From Acherontichlamydia pituitae (GTDB taxonomy: Bacteria > Chlamydiota > Chlamydiia > Chlamydiales > Rhabdochlamydiaceae): DNA of 64,000 nt. Under the pieces are notes generated by a model. It was not told the origin of the DNA, searched no databases, and worked only from the letters and a program-made list of their open reading frames with translations. A program made the translations under genes and the position numbers. This document shows positions 33,101-40,949 of this stretch, piece by piece. Location: assembly GCA_019634675.1 (NCBI GenBank), contig JAHCAX010000005.1, positions 84,539 to 148,538 on the forward strand. Reading direction: 5' to 3'. Position 1 is the first letter of the stretch, and every line of letters starts with the position of its first letter.

Positions 33101-33815
33101 AGGCAAAAGGCAAGTTTTCGACAGCTCCGATGTGCGCTTTGATTGAGGAGGCGACGGTCTGCTTTGCTTTGCTGCCTTGGAGGAAGAGTTCCAGGTTGAC
33201 AGGAGCTGAGTTTTTTGCTTCCTCGTTTGGAACAGCAAGCGATGCTACTTTGCATGAGAGCAAAAATTCTGAATTGTTTTTTTTCCATTTTCCGCTTGCT
33301 TCAAGAGAAAAATTGAGATGTCTGTCCGTTGTCAAGTTGTGCGTGTGGACCTGGTCGATCTTCAAGCGGCGGACCGAGAGATGGACAAGGGGTGTCAACT
33401 GTTTGATCTTTTGCTGCAGGATATTTTGATAGTCCTTATTCTCAAGGCCGCCGTCTGCTGCGGCCTGAAAGAACTGGTATTCTGCGCGGTCGGCATTTAG
33501 ATAATTGATCACCACATGGCCTCGGAGCAGAGGAAAAAAAGCCAGGCGCAAGATTACGTGATCAAGTACCAATCCTTGGTCGCTGGAAAAATCGAGTTCG
33601 ATCCTATTGATTTTCCAAGAAAAGGGGAGCTGTCCTTCCAAACCATCGATTTTTGCATGAACGTTGTTCTGCTGCAGGGCTTCTGTCGCAAGATCGGTGA
33701 TCTTCTGTTTTGCCCATTTGGTTTGCATCGCCGTCAATGCGATGCATAACAACAAGAGCACAAAGATCGTGCTTACGATGAGAAAATGCACACAGAATCG
33801 GATTATACGTCCCAT
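30174..33815 (-). CDS. tamB: TamB-like translocation and assembly module protein (1213 aa)
   Basis: Large periplasm-spanning protein of the TamB/DUF490 family, which forms a hydrophobic groove for lipid transport or outer-membrane assembly. Residues 10-30 (FLIVSTIFVLLLLCIALTAM) form the inner-membrane anchor. Long beta-rich repeats follow, and the C-terminal 300 residues carry the DUF490 pattern, including SLSLVKGDYQFSGKIFTLTE, GQIVFNDKPSPSAYLNLSG, and GGAGPDVLEAIRKSIGVDRL. It lies 48 bases downstream of the Omp85 partner tamA, the classical arrangement. Confidence 0.9.
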   Translation of the reverse strand: MGRIIRFCVHFLIVSTIFVLLLLCIALTAMQTKWAKQKITDLATEALQQNNVHAKIDGLEGQLPFSWKINRIELDFSSDQGLVLDHVILRLAFFPLLRGHVVINYLNADRAEYQFFQAAADGGLENKDYQNILQQKIKQLTPLVHLSVRRLKIDQVHTHNLTTDRHLNFSLEASGKWKKNNSEFLLSCKVASLAVPNEEAKNSAPVNLELFLQGSKAKQTVASSIKAHIGAVENLPFAYPLFFEGDALFDLQIDGHWKTWESLIWNTVSATPPLQGKVRAKLSNVNVPELPQALQAMEKQASGLLQDLLNRDWFFSSQFSLSPKLVCLVEKFQLYSNLFKLQGKGKVLPDLKKSKGIITYSIPRLSPFSPLVHADLSGRAIGKGFYHQGNLKTILAATDLMINHYPVETLRAHLQTKKAASSWCGLLKLHAEKGVLPFTGSFAFAWKPDHFLDLCDIAFDSHESSVKGNLRVELSDHLLSGSIYADVSHLAQFSPFLPTANADGSFGAEVILSHGDRAEGSQDMRINFLSKNIRFNNYLIDDLSLSADLIDLYRTPQGRMELLVEKIFTPQIYLNQVFLKTYSNKENWPFLLNVLGPVQEPCDLQATGSWKKENGSFFFELDTAYAEIADQPIVLETPFQIDWDPSQLLISASDWSIGEGFLSASASFAKDQSIAEIEMQHFPLQVFSIIKPQFSLEGSLTARGFLDATPENIQGALNIVLEEADVLHYGKKKPWRAKGSCQMHLNHSMLQVHTDLHAIGEQFVDFSASIPLTYELYPFKIAIDDLHPLSSELTAEGRIQDLFDFINIGTHHITGFASCRLFLSQTFAHPSLQGEIEWQDGTYENYYTGTQLKNIQAKAEALSREIHLISMTASDEENGEMEAEGTMQLKPEAHFPYAVTSELDNLHLLRFDTINCYLTGALYLTGSTRSALAEGNLIVPYATIHIPDQLPYEVPQVSVTYVNRPFFLDDSQLAPLPIFPFHIDLELTADQDVHVDGKGLSSEWEGSVRLTGTNATVAANGSLSLVKGDYQFSGKIFTLTEGQIVFNDKPSPSAYLNLSGNLSLSDMEVTARLRGPLSSPQLTFQSNPHMATSSILARILFNKDISDISHPEALQLANTLMSLSGGAGPDVLEAIRKSIGVDRLTIVSSSAGSDQIAVQIGKYLAKGVLVTLSQSATSSQVIVEVELDKGFIFRAETQEEEEGKFSLKWRKSY

Positions 33816-33863
33816 ATCAGATCTCTTGAGTCCGTTACATGAATTTTGGAACAGGCTCTTTTG

Positions 33864-35645
33864 TTAAAAGGTTTGACCAATGCTGACTAATACTTTGTAT
33901 ACAGGATCGATCCCTTTTCTGCGATCTAAAGGAAACGCGACATCGATCCTGAACGGTCCCATAAAAGAAAAATAGCGGAGGCCGAGGCCCGTCGACTTAA
34001 ACCATTTTCCATGCCATGTCGGAAGGATTGTTTCATACACGCTTCCAATATCTAAGAATGGAACAAGGCCGATCTTTTTTGACACGTGGAACCGCGCCTC
34101 TGCAGTAAAATAGATCGCCGATCTGCCTCCGATCGGGTTCCCATCGTGAAGAGGGCTGACAGTTCTGTAGCGGTATCCCCGAAGGTCTTGCTCCGATCCT
34201 CCTAAGTACCGTTTAGAAACGGGGACGGCGTTTAATGTTTCGCTCAAAATGGAGCCGACTGTCAGTTGCTGGGCAAACACGATCGATTCGCTTTTATTCA
34301 AAGGGTGATAGGTGCTTTCCGAGAGTTGATTGATCAGATAGAAGTCTTTTGCATCGGTGACATTCAGCGATGGCGTGGTCGTGTACTCAAAAGTGATCCC
34401 CCTCGTCGGGTTGAGCAGGTTGTTGGCTGTGCTATACCGTACATACAAAGGGAGCTCGAACAGCCAGTAGTTTCCATTGTGGACGCTTGCCGTGACGTAC
34501 AGACGCTCTCCTTGCGCCCCTAATGAAAAGCGGACATGCTCTCCCCATCTCTGGTCCAAGCGGTTCATAAGGCTGTAGGAGCGCATCGAATACGCGAAGA
34601 GCGATTCATGCATCGCTTGAGCCTGCCAAATGTAATCTTGCCCGATCTGTAAGAAATCGGGATGGACGTACATCGCGTTACCGGTATGGCTGATGCGTGT
34701 GACGTCACCTTGAAAGCTCAAGCGGCGGCCCATCCCTCCCACGTTGCGGTTTTCCCAGCCGAAGGTGATACCGGGGCCAAATACCGTCTGATAGCTCACG
34801 CCGACATTGACGCTCTGGTGCTTGGTTTCGCTAACCTCGATCTTCATCGGGATCTCTCCGTTGGGATTGATCGCATCTTCGTGAGTGATCAACACTGAGC
34901 TGAAGAGACCGGAATCAAGAAGGGACTCTTGGGTCTTTTCGACGAGCGCGCTATTATAGGTCGCGCCTTCCGTCCAATCGGTCTTTCTTTCGACAAAGAG
35001 GGGCTTTACCTTGTCGAGTCCGGCGACCGTTACAGGGCCGAAGACCGCTTGGCGTCCCGTTTTGACGGCAACGCATACGCGGACGCTTTTTGTTTTTCCA
35101 TCGACAATAACCTTTCGGCCATCAATCTGCGCGAGGGGAAAGCCGCATTCAGAAAGCGACTCGAGCAGTTTCAGTTCTGAACTCAAGATTTTTGCCGTCA
35201 AGGCAGGTTTACCAAGCTTGACATCGATCTCTTCCAAAGAGACAGGGCAGCATCCTTCCGGCTCGTCCGGAGATTCGCAGTAAAGGTGGATCTTGTATTC
35301 TTCCAAGCAATAGAGCGGACCAGGCTCGATGAAGACAAATACGTGCACTTGGCTTAGGATCTCTTGAACGCGGATATTGACCTTGGCCTCATAATATCCA
35401 TGCGCATGAAGGACTTTGATCAAACCAGGAACATCGGACTCTGCGCGGTATCTTAGCGCATTGATCGACGCTGGAGGCCTTTTCTTTAACGAGGTCAGTT
35501 GGGAAAATGATTTGATCGCTTTGAGAGCTTTGTCGTCATTCAAACCTTCGAACTCTACAGAATAGTCCACTCTTTCCGCATGCAGGGCAAGCGGAAAAAA
35601 GGAGATTGCACAGAAAAGCAGACGAATTTTTAAGTGTCGCAGCAT
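33864..35645 (-). CDS. tamA: TamA-like Omp85-family outer-membrane protein (593 aa)
   Basis: Signal peptide at residues 1-23 (LLFCAISFFPLALHA). The N-terminal half contains POTRA-like domains (LIKVLHAHGYYEAKVNIRVQ; ESLLDSGLFSSVLITHEDAI), and the C-terminal half a 16-strand-type barrel with the hallmark GGSEQDLRGYRY (loop 6) and a terminal Phe (IGQTF). TamA cooperates with TamB in envelope assembly. The cysteine pair near CESPDEPEGCC in the POTRA region is unusual. Transcribed first in the tamA-tamB unit, divergent from the porin array. Confidence 0.9.
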   Translation of the reverse strand: MLRHLKIRLLFCAISFFPLALHAERVDYSVEFEGLNDDKALKAIKSFSQLTSLKKRPPASINALRYRAESDVPGLIKVLHAHGYYEAKVNIRVQEILSQVHVFVFIEPGPLYCLEEYKIHLYCESPDEPEGCCPVSLEEIDVKLGKPALTAKILSSELKLLESLSECGFPLAQIDGRKVIVDGKTKSVRVCVAVKTGRQAVFGPVTVAGLDKVKPLFVERKTDWTEGATYNSALVEKTQESLLDSGLFSSVLITHEDAINPNGEIPMKIEVSETKHQSVNVGVSYQTVFGPGITFGWENRNVGGMGRRLSFQGDVTRISHTGNAMYVHPDFLQIGQDYIWQAQAMHESLFAYSMRSYSLMNRLDQRWGEHVRFSLGAQGERLYVTASVHNGNYWLFELPLYVRYSTANNLLNPTRGITFEYTTTPSLNVTDAKDFYLINQLSESTYHPLNKSESIVFAQQLTVGSILSETLNAVPVSKRYLGGSEQDLRGYRYRTVSPLHDGNPIGGRSAIYFTAEARFHVSKKIGLVPFLDIGSVYETILPTWHGKWFKSTGLGLRYFSFMGPFRIDVAFPLDRRKGIDPVYKVLVSIGQTF

Positions 35646-35731
35646 GAGCAGAGAAAAAATTGTTTTTTCATTTTGCCCTATGAAAACATGAAGGTCAATG
35701 AAGGAATTTCAGAAAGAGAGAAAAAAAATCT

Positions 35732-35760
35732 TGGAAATAATTCTTTCAATTTCTTAGGAT
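35732..35760 (+). promoter_or_regulatory. Shared-type promoter of MOMP-like porin 1
   Basis: -35-like TGGAAA (35732-35737), a 17-bp spacer and -10 TAGGAT (35755-35760), 35 bases before the ATG. The leader has the word ACCAACTAT (35775-35783). The same layout precedes porins 2 and 3. Confidence 0.6.
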
Positions 35761-35795
35761 CCAGATTAGTGAATACCAACTATAGGGGTTATGGT

Positions 35796-36977
35796 ATGAA
35801 GAAATTCGCATTATTAACTACGCCTATCCTCAGCTTAGGAGCTGCAGCTCTTTTCGCTGATGCTCATAATGAGCATGCGATGGCGGAGCGTTCATTTGCA
35901 CAACAGGCCAGCGGGTTTGTTGCAGCGCAAAATGGACAAACTGGAAGTGGACAAACTGGTAATGATCAGAGCAGTGATGGCGGTTATCGACTACCATCCC
36001 GTGAGATCACACCAGAGGCGCAGCCAAAGGTCACTCACTGGGCAGATCCCTTCATCACAGCTGACTTCATCTGGTGGAAAGCTGTTGAAGAGAACGTCCA
36101 CTATGCGTACACAGGAGCAATCACAACAACGACTGCCAATGCGCATAAAGGAAGCTATCATTCTCCAGACTTTGATTTCGAGCCTGGTTTTAAACTCGGC
36201 TTTGGCTTGAAGTTCAGACATGATGGTTGGGACCTATTTGCTCAATGGACATGGCTCAACGAGTTCGAAGGCCATGACCATGTTCACACAAGAACAAACT
36301 CTCAAGCCCATTCGATGGTGCATTCAGCATTTACGCCGCAAATTGGCCTGCAAGGCGATATCACATTTGATAGAGCTCATGCAGAATGGTCGATGCACTT
36401 TAATGCTCTGGACATCGAACTTGGACGCAACTTCTTTATCAGCCGCTACCTGACTTTAAGACCACACTTCGGTTTTAAATTCGGATGGGTAGATCAAGAT
36501 TACCACGTCAAAGCTCATAACTTGAGCGCATTGCAGCCGCTTACACAAGCAGTTACTCCGCCATCAGAAGCATCTTCTAAGATGGACCAAGACTTCTTCG
36601 GCTGCGGTATCAGAACTGGTTTGGACACAGTATGGTACTTCACTAAGCATTGGGGCCTCTACGGAGAGTTTGCAATCAGCGCTCTTTGGAGTGATTTCCA
36701 TTCTAAGAGAGAAGACCATGTTGCATCTAATGCAATTGCAAAAGTTGAAAACCTGGATTTCAAACGCACGCTCACAACATTGACTGAAGTGTTGGAGCTG
36801 GGACTCGGTTTCCGTTACGACTGCACATTCTTCCTTGGTGATTATGAGTTCTATCTCCAAGCTGGATGGGAAGAGCAAATTTGGTTCAACCAGAACCAAT
36901 TCCTCGATACAGTCGACACAAGAACAGGAAACTTGACCTTCCAAGGTCTGACTGTTAAAGCTGGTTTAATGTTCTAA
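35796..36977 (+). CDS. MOMP-like outer-membrane porin 1 (393 aa)
   Basis: The ATG at 35796 follows AGGGG and precedes a signal peptide (MKKFALLTTPILSLGAAALF, cleavage near ADA). A Gln/Gly-rich linker leads to a barrel with alternating aromatic strands: FKLGFGLKFRHDGWDLFAQW, RYLTLRPHFGFKFGWVDQDY, VWYFTKHWGLYGEFAISALW, and the last strand GLTVKAGLMF ending in Phe. This is the Legionella-MOMP/chlamydial MOMP-like family of pore proteins. After LNEFEG a His-rich segment (HDHVHTRTNSQAHSMVH) is probably a surface loop. Cys residues in FGCGIRTG and RYDCTFF may form disulfides. Closely related to the next two genes. Confidence 0.88.
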   Translation: MKKFALLTTPILSLGAAALFADAHNEHAMAERSFAQQASGFVAAQNGQTGSGQTGNDQSSDGGYRLPSREITPEAQPKVTHWADPFITADFIWWKAVEENVHYAYTGAITTTTANAHKGSYHSPDFDFEPGFKLGFGLKFRHDGWDLFAQWTWLNEFEGHDHVHTRTNSQAHSMVHSAFTPQIGLQGDITFDRAHAEWSMHFNALDIELGRNFFISRYLTLRPHFGFKFGWVDQDYHVKAHNLSALQPLTQAVTPPSEASSKMDQDFFGCGIRTGLDTVWYFTKHWGLYGEFAISALWSDFHSKREDHVASNAIAKVENLDFKRTLTTLTEVLELGLGFRYDCTFFLGDYEFYLQAGWEEQIWFNQNQFLDTVDTRTGNLTFQGLTVKAGLMF

Positions 36978-37009
36978 TCGTTGTAAACGATAGCATTAAT
37001 TTAAGGCGC

Positions 37010-37068
37010 AAGAAGAGCCTCATTGAGCAAAAGATCCAACCGATCTTGATCTCAGTGAGGCTCTTCTT
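37010..37068 (+). terminator. Terminator after porin 1
   Basis: An 18-bp stem (AAGAAGAGCCTCATTGAG with CTCAGTGAGGCTCTTCTT, one mismatch) enclosing 23 bases, followed by CTTTT. It separates porin 1 from the promoter of porin 2. Confidence 0.75.
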
Positions 37069-37075
37069 CTTTTGG

Positions 37076-37104
37076 TTGAAATAATTATTTTGATCTCATA
37101 GGCT
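37076..37104 (+). promoter_or_regulatory. Shared-type promoter of MOMP-like porin 2
   Basis: -35 TTGAAA (37076-37081), a 17-bp spacer and -10 TAGGCT (37099-37104), 39 bases before the ATG. ACCAACTAT recurs in the leader (37120-37128). Confidence 0.65.
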
Positions 37105-37143
37105 CAAAAAGCAATCGTTACCAACTATTTTTAGGAGTGCGGA

Positions 37144-38232
37144 ATGAAGAAGTATCTGTTTTTAACTGCACCTGTCCTCACTTTAGGAGCTGCGACATTG
37201 TTTGCTGAACCTTCAAATGCGCAAAAAGAACAGGATAGAGATGGCGGTTACAAACTCCCGACACAAGAGATCACGCCAGAGGCTCAACCAAAGGTTACAC
37301 ATTGGGCGGACCCGTTCATCACAGCTGATTTCATCTATTGGAAAGCTGTTGTACAGAACATGCACTACGCCTATACGGGAGGAATCACGTCCACTTCTGC
37401 AAATGCGCATCAAGGAAGCTTCCATTCTCCCGATTTTGACTTCGGACCCGGTTTTAAACTAGGATTCGGCTTGAAGTTCAGACATGATGGCTGGGACCTG
37501 TTTGCTCAATGGACATGGCTTAACGAGTTTGAAGGTAATAGCCATTCGCATACATCAGCAAACTCCCAAGAGCATGCCGTATTCCACTCAGCCGTTCCGC
37601 CGCAACTCGGTCTGCTCCCAGATGCCGTATGCGATAGTGCTCGTGCTAAATGGTCGATGCACTTTAATGCTTTAGATATTGAGCTCGGACGCAACTTCTT
37701 TATCAGCCGATACCTGACCTTAAGGCCCCACTTTGGTTTTAAATTTGGCTGGATTGATCAAGATTTTCATCCGAAAGGGCATAATGTAAGCGCATTGCTT
37801 CAAGCCATTTCTCCACCATCAGAAGGATCTGTAAAGATGGGCCAAGACTTCTTTGGCTGCGGCATCAGAACGGGTTTAGATGCGGTATGGTACTTCACCA
37901 AGCACTGGGGACTCTACGGAGATTTTGCGATCAGCGCACTTTGGAGTGATTTCCACTCTAAGAGAGAAGACCATTTTGCAACGAACACAATTCCAAAAGT
38001 TGAAACCCTTGATTTAAAACGCACACTTACAACACTGACCCAAGTGTTGGAGTTTGGGCTTGGTTTCCGATACGATTGCACATTTTTTCTTGGCGATTAC
38101 GAGTTCTATCTCCAAGCAGGATGGGAAGAGCAAATTTGGTTCAGCCAGAACCAATTTCTCGATACGATCAATACGAGAACTGGAGACCTGACTTTTCAAG
38201 GTCTGACCGTTAAAGCTGGGTTGATGTTCTGA
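37144..38232 (+). CDS. MOMP-like outer-membrane porin 2 (362 aa)
   Basis: The start ATG follows TTAGGAG by about 7 nt. The signal peptide (MKKYLFLTAPVLTLGAATLF, cleavage near AEP) is followed by a short linker and a barrel closely similar to porin 1 (identical FKLGFGLKFRHDGWDLFAQW, same C-terminal QGLTVKAGLMF). The His-rich loop is shorter (GNSHSHTSANSQEHAVFH). The Cys of FGCGIRTG and RYDCTFF are kept, and an extra one occurs in PDAVCDSA. It lacks the Gln/Gly-rich linker of porins 1 and 3. Confidence 0.88.
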   Translation: MKKYLFLTAPVLTLGAATLFAEPSNAQKEQDRDGGYKLPTQEITPEAQPKVTHWADPFITADFIYWKAVVQNMHYAYTGGITSTSANAHQGSFHSPDFDFGPGFKLGFGLKFRHDGWDLFAQWTWLNEFEGNSHSHTSANSQEHAVFHSAVPPQLGLLPDAVCDSARAKWSMHFNALDIELGRNFFISRYLTLRPHFGFKFGWIDQDFHPKGHNVSALLQAISPPSEGSVKMGQDFFGCGIRTGLDAVWYFTKHWGLYGDFAISALWSDFHSKREDHFATNTIPKVETLDLKRTLTTLTQVLEFGLGFRYDCTFFLGDYEFYLQAGWEEQIWFSQNQFLDTINTRTGDLTFQGLTVKAGLMF

Positions 38233-38268
38233 TCGTCGTTGACAGTTAGTTCATTTAACGTACATGCG

Positions 38269-38300
38269 GAGCCTCGTTGTGTTTGAGATCAACGAGACTC
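38269..38300 (+). terminator. Terminator after porin 2
   Basis: An 11-bp stem GAGCCTCGTTG/CAACGAGACTC (one G-U pair) with a 10-base loop, followed by TTTTTTT. The -35 of porin 3 starts 10 bases further on. Confidence 0.8.
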
Positions 38301-38309
38301 TTTTTTTCT

Positions 38310-38338
38310 TTGAAATAATTATTACGATTTCTTACGAT
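38310..38338 (+). promoter_or_regulatory. Shared-type promoter of MOMP-like porin 3
   Basis: -35 TTGAAA (38310-38315), a 17-bp spacer and -10 TACGAT (38333-38338), 33 bases before the ATG. The leader again contains ACCAACTAT (38352-38360) followed by AGGGG. Confidence 0.65.
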
Positions 38339-38371
38339 CCGAATTAAGTATACCAACTATAGGGGTACGGT

Positions 38372-39538
38372 ATGAACAAGTATGCACTTTTAACTGCGCC
38401 TATCCTTAGCATGGGAGCTGCAGCTCTCTTTGCTGATGCTCATAATGAGCATGCGATGGCGGAGCGTTCTTTTGCACAGCAGTCCGGTGGATATGTTGCT
38501 GCGCAGAACGGACAAAATGGCCAAAGCGGCCAGAATGGACAAAAAAATGGCGATGGCAATGCGATGCCGATGCGCCAAGTGACGCCTGAGACAGAACCTA
38601 AGGTGACCCACTGGGCGGATCCATATATCACAGCTGATTTCATCTATTGGAAGTCGTATGAAGACGGCCTAGATTATGCAATCACAGGCGTTACGCCAAA
38701 CACTAACAACGCTCATCATGGAAGCGTGAAAGAGCCAGAATTTGAATGGGAGCCAGGATTTAAGCTCGGCTTCGGTTTAAAGTTCCGCCACGATGGATGG
38801 GACCTGTTTGCGCAATGGACTTGGCTCAATGAAGTGGAATCCCACAGCCATGCTCATGCATCGACTAATTCGATCATCTATGGTTCATGGACGCCTAATT
38901 TGATCGCTGACAATGGATCCTTTGACCATTCGGCTATTATTACGAACAGCAATGGTAGAGCTCATGCTCATTGGGACATGCGTTTCAATGCATTGGATCT
39001 CGAATTAGGAAGAAATTTCTATATCAGCCGTTTCCTTACTTTAAGACCGCATTTTGGTTTTAAATTTGGATGGATTGATCAAGACTACCATACCAAGTAT
39101 CATAATCTCGAAGGAGAAAATGGAACTGAGTACAACATTAAAATGAGCCAAGACTTCTTTGGCGTCGGCCTCAGAGCTGGCTTAGATGCAGTTTGGTACT
39201 TCACTAAGCATTGGGGACTCTATGGCGATATCGCTGCCGCTGCATTATGGAGCGATTTCGATAACCACCGTAAAGATTCTTTTGCTACAGCATTCGTACC
39301 TAAGTACCATACAATGCGCAACCACAACAGCTTCTTTACGTTGACTGAAGTGGTTGAGTTCGGCCTTGGTTTCCGTTATGACACAACATTCTTCGTTGGA
39401 GATTATGAGTTCTACCTCCAAGCTGGATGGGAAGAGCAAATTTGGTTCAACCAGAACCAATTTTATGATCTGAATAATGACATGAGCGGAAACCTGACCT
39501 TCCAAGGCTTAACTGTCAAAGCTGGTCTGATGTTCTAA
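38372..39538 (+). CDS. MOMP-like outer-membrane porin 3 (388 aa)
   Basis: The start ATG follows AGGGG by 7 nt. Signal peptide MNKYALLTAPILSMGAAALF, then a linker with repeated QNGQ units (AAQNGQNGQSGQNGQKNG). The barrel keeps FKLGFGLKFRHDGWDLFAQW and ends in QGLTVKAGLMF. The His-rich loop is present (ESHSHAHASTN), but the two cysteines conserved in porins 1 and 2 are replaced (FGVGLRAG; RYDTTFF), so this copy should not form the same crosslinks. It is the most diverged of the three tandem copies. Confidence 0.88.
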   Translation: MNKYALLTAPILSMGAAALFADAHNEHAMAERSFAQQSGGYVAAQNGQNGQSGQNGQKNGDGNAMPMRQVTPETEPKVTHWADPYITADFIYWKSYEDGLDYAITGVTPNTNNAHHGSVKEPEFEWEPGFKLGFGLKFRHDGWDLFAQWTWLNEVESHSHAHASTNSIIYGSWTPNLIADNGSFDHSAIITNSNGRAHAHWDMRFNALDLELGRNFYISRFLTLRPHFGFKFGWIDQDYHTKYHNLEGENGTEYNIKMSQDFFGVGLRAGLDAVWYFTKHWGLYGDIAAAALWSDFDNHRKDSFATAFVPKYHTMRNHNSFFTLTEVVEFGLGFRYDTTFFVGDYEFYLQAGWEEQIWFNQNQFYDLNNDMSGNLTFQGLTVKAGLMF

Positions 39539-39569
39539 TCTTTGTTAACAACCGTTAACTGAGATAACA

Positions 39570-39599
39570 AAAACCCTCTCCTTGCCGAGAGGGTTTTTT
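39570..39599 (+). terminator. Terminator after porin 3
   Basis: AAAACCCTCTC pairs with GAGAGGGTTTT around a short loop and continues into TTTTTT. A strong rho-independent terminator isolates the porin array from hemL. Confidence 0.88.
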
Positions 39600-39659
39600 C
39601 TTTTGGATCGAAAATCATTTAATCCACATAATCTCATTTTTTCTTTGCGAGGTATCACA

Positions 39660-40949
39660 ATGATCACTGCACGTCCCAAATCAGATGAGATCTATGCCGC
39701 TTCTTTAGAACGGATGCCAGGCGGCGTTAATTCCCCGGTCCGCGCTTTTAAAGGCTTCGATATGACTCCGATGATCGTCGAAAGGGGCAAAGCCGACACG
39801 ATCTGGGATGCCGATGGGAACGCCTATATCGACTATTGCTTGAGCTGGGGGCCTCTGATCCTTGGCCACGCACATCCATCTGTCGTCAAGCGGGCCTGCG
39901 AGCAGATGGAGCGCGGCTCATCCTTTGGGATCGCCACTCCTTATGAGTTCCTCCTTGCAGAAAAGATCAACCGCCATCTGCCTTCCATGGAAAAGCTCCG
40001 TTTCGTCTCATCAGGCAGCGAAGCGACCATGAGCGCCATCCGTCTTGCCCGCGGCTATAGCGGACGCAATACCCTTGTCAAGTTCAGCGGTCATTACCAC
40101 GGCCATTCCGACTGTCTTCTCATTCAAGCAGGGTCCGGCGTCACCCACCTCCCTCAAGCAACCTCCAAGGGGATCCCCGATGCGGTCATCCAGCATACTG
40201 TCTGCTTGCCTTTCAATGATCTGAATACCTGCCGCAACTTCATCCGCAACCATCCTGATATTGCAGCCGTCATCTTAGAGCCGGTCGCTGGCAACATGGG
40301 CGTTGTTTCTGCGGAACAGGAGTTCATCGACATGCTGCGCGAAGAGACGATCGCAACTGGCGCCCTGCTCATCTTCGACGAGGTGATCACTGGATTCCGT
40401 GTCGGGTTGAAGGGAGCGCAAGAATACTACCGGATTAAGCCCGATCTGACCTGCCTTGGCAAAGTGATCGGCGGAGGGTATCCCGTAGCAGCCTTCGGAG
40501 GAAGAAAGGAGGTCATGGACCTAATCGCGCCCCTTGGGGCCGTCTATCAGGGTGGGACCTTGTCCGGCAACCCTGTCGCTATGTGCGCAGGCCTTGAAAC
40601 CCTCTCCCACATCGAAAAACCAGGATTTTATGAAGACCTGGAGAAAAAGACTCGACTGCTTACCGATCCGATCGAGCACTACTTGGAGCAGAACAACGTT
40701 CCTGCGCTTTTAACGCGCGTAGGCTCGATGTTTACCCTCTTTTTTGGCGTAACGGAAGTAAAGGGTAGAGAAGACTTGGCCCAGCTCGATGAAGCGAAAT
40801 TTAAGGCCTTTTTCCAGTATCTCTTTGAAAGGGGGATCTACGTGCCGCCATCGGCCTATGAAGCCTGGTTTGTCTCAAGCGCCCACACAGAAGAGAACCT
40901 CCTGTATACACGCGATACGATCTTAGAGTTCCTTAAGCGCCAATACTGA
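39660..40949 (+). CDS. hemL: Glutamate-1-semialdehyde 2,1-aminomutase (429 aa)
   Basis: PLP enzyme converting glutamate-1-semialdehyde to 5-aminolevulinate in the C5 pathway of heme synthesis. The ATG at 39660 has GAGG 7 nt upstream. Family marks: MPGGVNSPVRAFKG near the start, FVSSGSEATMSAIRLARGYS, GHYHGHSD, LIFDEVITGFRVG and the cofactor Lys at about residue 268 in LTCLGKVIGGGYPVAAFGG. Length is as expected. Its 3' end overlaps the convergent gene by 17 bases. Confidence 0.95.
   Translation: MITARPKSDEIYAASLERMPGGVNSPVRAFKGFDMTPMIVERGKADTIWDADGNAYIDYCLSWGPLILGHAHPSVVKRACEQMERGSSFGIATPYEFLLAEKINRHLPSMEKLRFVSSGSEATMSAIRLARGYSGRNTLVKFSGHYHGHSDCLLIQAGSGVTHLPQATSKGIPDAVIQHTVCLPFNDLNTCRNFIRNHPDIAAVILEPVAGNMGVVSAEQEFIDMLREETIATGALLIFDEVITGFRVGLKGAQEYYRIKPDLTCLGKVIGGGYPVAAFGGRKEVMDLIAPLGAVYQGGTLSGNPVAMCAGLETLSHIEKPGFYEDLEKKTRLLTDPIEHYLEQNNVPALLTRVGSMFTLFFGVTEVKGREDLAQLDEAKFKAFFQYLFERGIYVPPSAYEAWFVSSAHTEENLLYTRDTILEFLKRQY

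Noticed and set aside
35634..35795. N-terminal extension of porin 1
   Set aside because: The extension contains the promoter of porin 1 in DNA and precedes a clear signal peptide starting at 35796.
39582..39659. N-terminal extension of hemL
   Set aside because: The extended frame begins inside the porin 3 terminator; the ATG at 39660 has a ribosome site and the usual family N-terminus.
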